From assembly GCA_049521915.1 (NCBI GenBank), contig JBEKOI010000207.1, forward strand, positions 1 through 7,396: a DNA stretch of 7,396 nucleotides. Reading direction: 5' to 3'. The notes under the pieces are model-generated. The model saw only the letters and a list, made by a program, of their open reading frames with translations. It was not told the origin of the DNA and searched no databases. The stretch comes from Bog-756 sp049521915 (lineage in GTDB: Bacteria; Actinomycetota; Acidimicrobiia; Acidimicrobiales; RAAP-2). This document shows positions 5,479 to 7,396 of the stretch, in pieces. Made by a program: the position numbers and the translations under genes. Every line of letters begins with the position of its first letter. Position 1 is the stretch's first letter.

Positions 5479-6678
5479 TCATGGCCGCACGAACGCCGGG
5501 CTGCGATTCCCGTCAGGGACGCCTTCGTAGGGCTCGTCGAGCTCGCCGACGGTGGGACCCCACTCGGCGGCCAAGCCGTCCAGCGCGGCGAGATCGAAGT
5601 CGTACACCTTTGCCGCGTTGCCGGCCAGCATGAGCTCGAGGTCCGATCGATCCACCCCTGCGAAGGCGCGCCGCAACCCCTCCCGCGTATTGGGGAAGGT
5701 GGATTCGTCGTGGGGATAGTCGCTGCCCCACATGATCCGGTCGGCACCCAGCTGGTCCCGTGTCGCAGCCTCGCCCGGGGAAGGAAAGCTCATTCCCACC
5801 CAGCAGTTTTCGGAGAAGTACTCGCTCGGGCGCCTGGGCGGGACGTCCCCCACGTCGTAGATGAGCTCTCCGATCCGGCCGGCAGTTCGGATCTGGTCGT
5901 AGAAGCCATCCAACTGCGCCAGTGTCCCGGGAATCCAGGAGCACCCGCTCTCGGTCATGACGAGTCGCAGTCCCGGGAAGCGCTCGAAGATCCCACCGAT
6001 CAGCAGATGGGAGAGGGGCCGGTGGGCGAAGAAGGCCGCCTCGGCGATCCACACCTGCCCGGCGGCCTTGTGGCGCCCGTAGTCCGGCATGCCCGCTCCC
6101 CCGGAATGGGTGTTCACCACGACGCCGAGCTCCTGACACTCCGCCCACAGTGGGTCGTAGGACTGCGAGTACAGGGGATCCAGATGCTTCATGTCGTCGG
6201 GAACCGGCTGGAGCAGGATCCCACCCCGCAGGCCATGGTCGTGACACCACCGGACGTCGGCGATCGTGTCGTCGACGTCGTTGAGGAAGATCTGTCCGAT
6301 ACCTGCTCGTCGCACCGGGTACTCCGCACACCAGTCGGCCAGCCAGCGGTTGTGGGCCCGGATTCCGGCGAGACGAAGTTCATACTCCTCCGGCGTGGGC
6401 GCTCGTGCGATCACCGCGCCCGTCGGGAAGAACGGGGGGATGGTGTTGGGGAAGATGACCTCGGCCACGCAGCCGTCCGCCGCCTGCTCGGCGATGCGGC
6501 GCTCGCTGTTCCAGTTCCTCTCCCTCGTGTCGGAGGTGAGGCTGGAGAAGGGGTTGGAATACCGGCTCCGCCAGGCATCGAATTCGTCCAGGTACCTCTT
6601 TTCCAGATAACCCCTGTACATCTCATGATTGCCGCCTGCGTGGCAGTCCGCGGAAATCAGTGTGTACCGATCGACCAT
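5479..6678 (-). CDS. Amidohydrolase family protein (PF04909 / ACMSD-like TIM barrel)
   Basis: A 399-residue metal-dependent TIM-barrel enzyme of the amidohydrolase-2 group, whose members hydrolyse or non-oxidatively decarboxylate cyclic and aromatic acids. The first metal site reads SADCHAGG (9-16): D11 and H13 replace the usual HxH, as is common in the actinobacterial branch. Further landmarks are LQPVP (156-160), a conserved H191 in VVNTHSGG (187-194), HLLIGGIFERFPGLRLVMTESGCSWIP (224-250, with E243), and the final metal Asp D320 in IMWGSDYPHDESTFPNT (315-331). The C-terminal LMLAGNAAKVYDFD (349-362) is the standard end of the barrel. No signal peptide. The length fits the longer actinobacterial members. 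ATG 6676-6678 with AGGGAG/GAGG just upstream. It is the first gene of the minus-strand operon and is divergent from the acyl-CoA dehydrogenase, which points to a catabolic role; the substrate is unknown. Confidence 0.92.
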   Translation of the reverse strand: MVDRYTLISADCHAGGNHEMYRGYLEKRYLDEFDAWRSRYSNPFSSLTSDTRERNWNSERRIAEQAADGCVAEVIFPNTIPPFFPTGAVIARAPTPEEYELRLAGIRAHNRWLADWCAEYPVRRAGIGQIFLNDVDDTIADVRWCHDHGLRGGILLQPVPDDMKHLDPLYSQSYDPLWAECQELGVVVNTHSGGAGMPDYGRHKAAGQVWIAEAAFFAHRPLSHLLIGGIFERFPGLRLVMTESGCSWIPGTLAQLDGFYDQIRTAGRIGELIYDVGDVPPRRPSEYFSENCWVGMSFPSPGEAATRDQLGADRIMWGSDYPHDESTFPNTREGLRRAFAGVDRSDLELMLAGNAAKVYDFDLAALDGLAAEWGPTVGELDEPYEGVPDGNRSPAFVRP

Positions 6679-6716
6679 CGCACTCCCTCACCTCGAGACC
6701 CGTCCGCCCGCCGATG

Positions 6717-6746
6717 ATAGTTGATTGAGTCTATCAAATTGTCCAA
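6717..6746 (-). promoter_or_regulatory. Promoter of the amidohydrolase-MarR operon
   Basis: On the minus strand TTGGAC (6741-6746) and AACTAT (6717-6722) are spaced by 18 bases, in the only AT-rich stretch of a very GC-rich window. Transcription would start near 6710 and give a leader of about 30 bases that contains the amidohydrolase ribosome binding site. Confidence 0.5.
6721..6737. promoter_or_regulatory. 17-bp palindrome, candidate MarR operator
   Basis: TTGATTGAGTCTATCAA: two 8-bp arms around a central G, with seven of eight positions complementary. It fills the spacer between -35 and -10 of the amidohydrolase promoter, the classic position for a repressor. MarR proteins typically bind 15-20-bp AT-rich palindromes of this TTGAT...ATCAA kind. 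The site could control the divergent acyl-CoA dehydrogenase too. That the MarR protein encoded at 4932-5429 binds it is inference. Confidence 0.6.
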
Positions 6747-6860
6747 GACCGGAAGCTATCTGAGACGATCGGGCTGCGTCCGCGACCCGGATGGCGTCGG
6801 TCCGGCAGGCTCGGGGTCGGATCGACCAGGCTGTCGGGGTGCGGCGGGCTGCGGCTTGCC

Positions 6861-6910
6861 GGATGGCACGAGATGGCACCGGATGGCACTGGATGGCACG
6901 GAAGGCAAGG
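6861..6910. repeat. 10-bp-period tandem repeat (ggatggcacn) before the acyl-CoA dehydrogenase
   Basis: Four units, 6861-6870, 6871-6880, 6881-6890 and 6891-6900, share gatggcac and vary at the first and last bases; 6901-6910 (gaaggcaagg) is a degenerate fifth unit that runs into the ribosome binding site. The period is close to one helical turn. Confidence 0.85.
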
Positions 6911-6913
6911 AGG
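6907..6913 (+). promoter_or_regulatory. Ribosome binding site AAGGAGG
   Basis: A near-perfect anti-16S match, five bases before the ATG at 6919. It is the strongest Shine-Dalgarno site in the window and fixes the start of the acyl-CoA dehydrogenase. Confidence 0.8.
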
Positions 6914-6918
6914 CGCTG

Positions 6919-7396
6919 ATGGACTTCGACGACACTCCCGACGAGGCGAGATTTCGTGCCGAAGCAAGGTCGTGGCTGTCGAACAATGCCCGACTTCGGC
7001 CGGGCCAGGAAATGAAGTCGCCCATGGGCGGGCATGGGCCGGAGTACGTGGCCAGTTGCCGACGATGGCAGGAAACACTGCACGGCGGAGGGTGGGCCGG
7101 GATCACCTGGCCCAAGGAGCATGGAGGTCGTGGCGGGAGCAGTCGGCAGGCAGGCATCTTCGCTCAGGAGCAGTCGGCCTACGACGTGTCCAACGGTGTG
7201 TTCGCGGTGGCCATCGGCATGGTCGGCCCGACGGTGATGGCCCATGGGACGACCGGGCAGATGGAACGGTACCTGGGGCCCATGCTGCGGGGCGAGGAGA
7301 TCTGGTGCCAGCTGTTCAGCGAGCCGGGCGCGGGATCGGATCTGGCCAGCCTGAGCACCCGGGCCATCCAAGACGGTGACAGCTGGATCGTCAATG
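6919..7396 (+). CDS. Acyl-CoA dehydrogenase, N-terminal part (runs off the window)
   Basis: The first 159 residues of a FAD-dependent acyl-CoA dehydrogenase (FadE-type), which introduces the alpha-beta double bond in acyl-CoA thioesters. The N-terminal helical domain is visible: MDFDDTPDEARFRAEARSWL (1-20), GWAGITWPKEHGGRGGS (58-74, the family 'gwag..wP.e.GG.g'), QAGIFAQEQSAYDV (77-90), VGPTVMAHGTTGQMERYLGPMLRGEEIWCQLFSEP (102-136). The middle domain begins with the flavin/substrate motif FSEPGAGSDLASL (133-145). The catalytic Glu would lie in the C-terminal domain, beyond the edge. Full members have about 380-410 residues. It is divergent from the amidohydrolase with 240 bases between and shares its palindromic operator region, so the two are probably co-regulated in one catabolic route. 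Confidence 0.93.
   Translation, partial: MDFDDTPDEARFRAEARSWLSNNARLRPGQEMKSPMGGHGPEYVASCRRWQETLHGGGWAGITWPKEHGGRGGSSRQAGIFAQEQSAYDVSNGVFAVAIGMVGPTVMAHGTTGQMERYLGPMLRGEEIWCQLFSEPGAGSDLASLSTRAIQDGDSWIVN

Noticed and set aside
5430..5747. N-terminal extension of the MarR frame upstream of 5429
   Set aside because: It overlaps the amidohydrolase C terminus in another frame and reads as low-complexity sequence. The MarR fold begins after the ATG at 5427-5429.
5371..6717. 448-residue plus-strand open frame opposite the amidohydrolase
   Set aside because: It mirrors the amidohydrolase codons in GC-rich DNA and shows no domain. The minus strand carries a clear family with metal-site motifs.

Overview
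The window looks like chromosomal DNA from a high-GC actinobacterium. Codon third positions are almost all G or C. There is an F420-type luciferase-like oxidoreductase, several catabolic-type enzyme families common in mycobacteria and their relatives, and several genes that appear to lack leaders and Shine-Dalgarno sites. The genus cannot be fixed from this sequence alone.

Left end (1-184): an isolated 3' half of a tRNA-Thr(TGT) gene, running from the anticodon loop to the encoded CCA, with no matching 5' half. This is the usual scar of an integrative element inserted into a tRNA gene, so bases 1-87 are probably the end of such an element and the chromosome resumes to the right.

185-1782: a small conserved protein with a CCPFF motif (minus strand), a short-chain dehydrogenase/reductase gene broken by a one-base frameshift and carrying Gly in place of the catalytic Lys (minus), and a divergent 75-residue protein of unknown function (plus). 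1782-1819 holds a perfect 20-bp-period tandem repeat.

1882-3342: a divergent pair, an SRPBCC-fold protein (minus) and an F420-dependent LLM-class oxidoreductase (plus). The SRPBCC gene has a good -35/-10 promoter placed so that the transcript should start at or next to the ATG.

3422-6678 (all minus; order of transcription from right to left): an amidohydrolase (PF04909 type), a MarR-family regulator, a 66-residue remnant of a second amidohydrolase that kept its N and C termini but lost the middle, and a 405-residue PLP/PMP-dependent enzyme of the RfbH/E1 sugar 3-dehydratase family. That last protein has His instead of the Schiff-base Lys but has lost three of the four iron-sulfur cysteines. 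The four genes look like one operon.

6679-7396: a divergent promoter region with an AT-rich 17-bp palindrome lying exactly between the -35 and -10 of the amidohydrolase promoter, a likely MarR operator, then a 10-bp-period tandem repeat, and the start of an acyl-CoA dehydrogenase (plus) that runs off the window. The simplest reading is a MarR-controlled catabolic locus with an amidohydrolase/decarboxylase-type enzyme and an acyl-CoA dehydrogenase transcribed divergently from one operator, into which an atypical RfbH-like enzyme has been recruited. The substrate cannot be told from the sequence.
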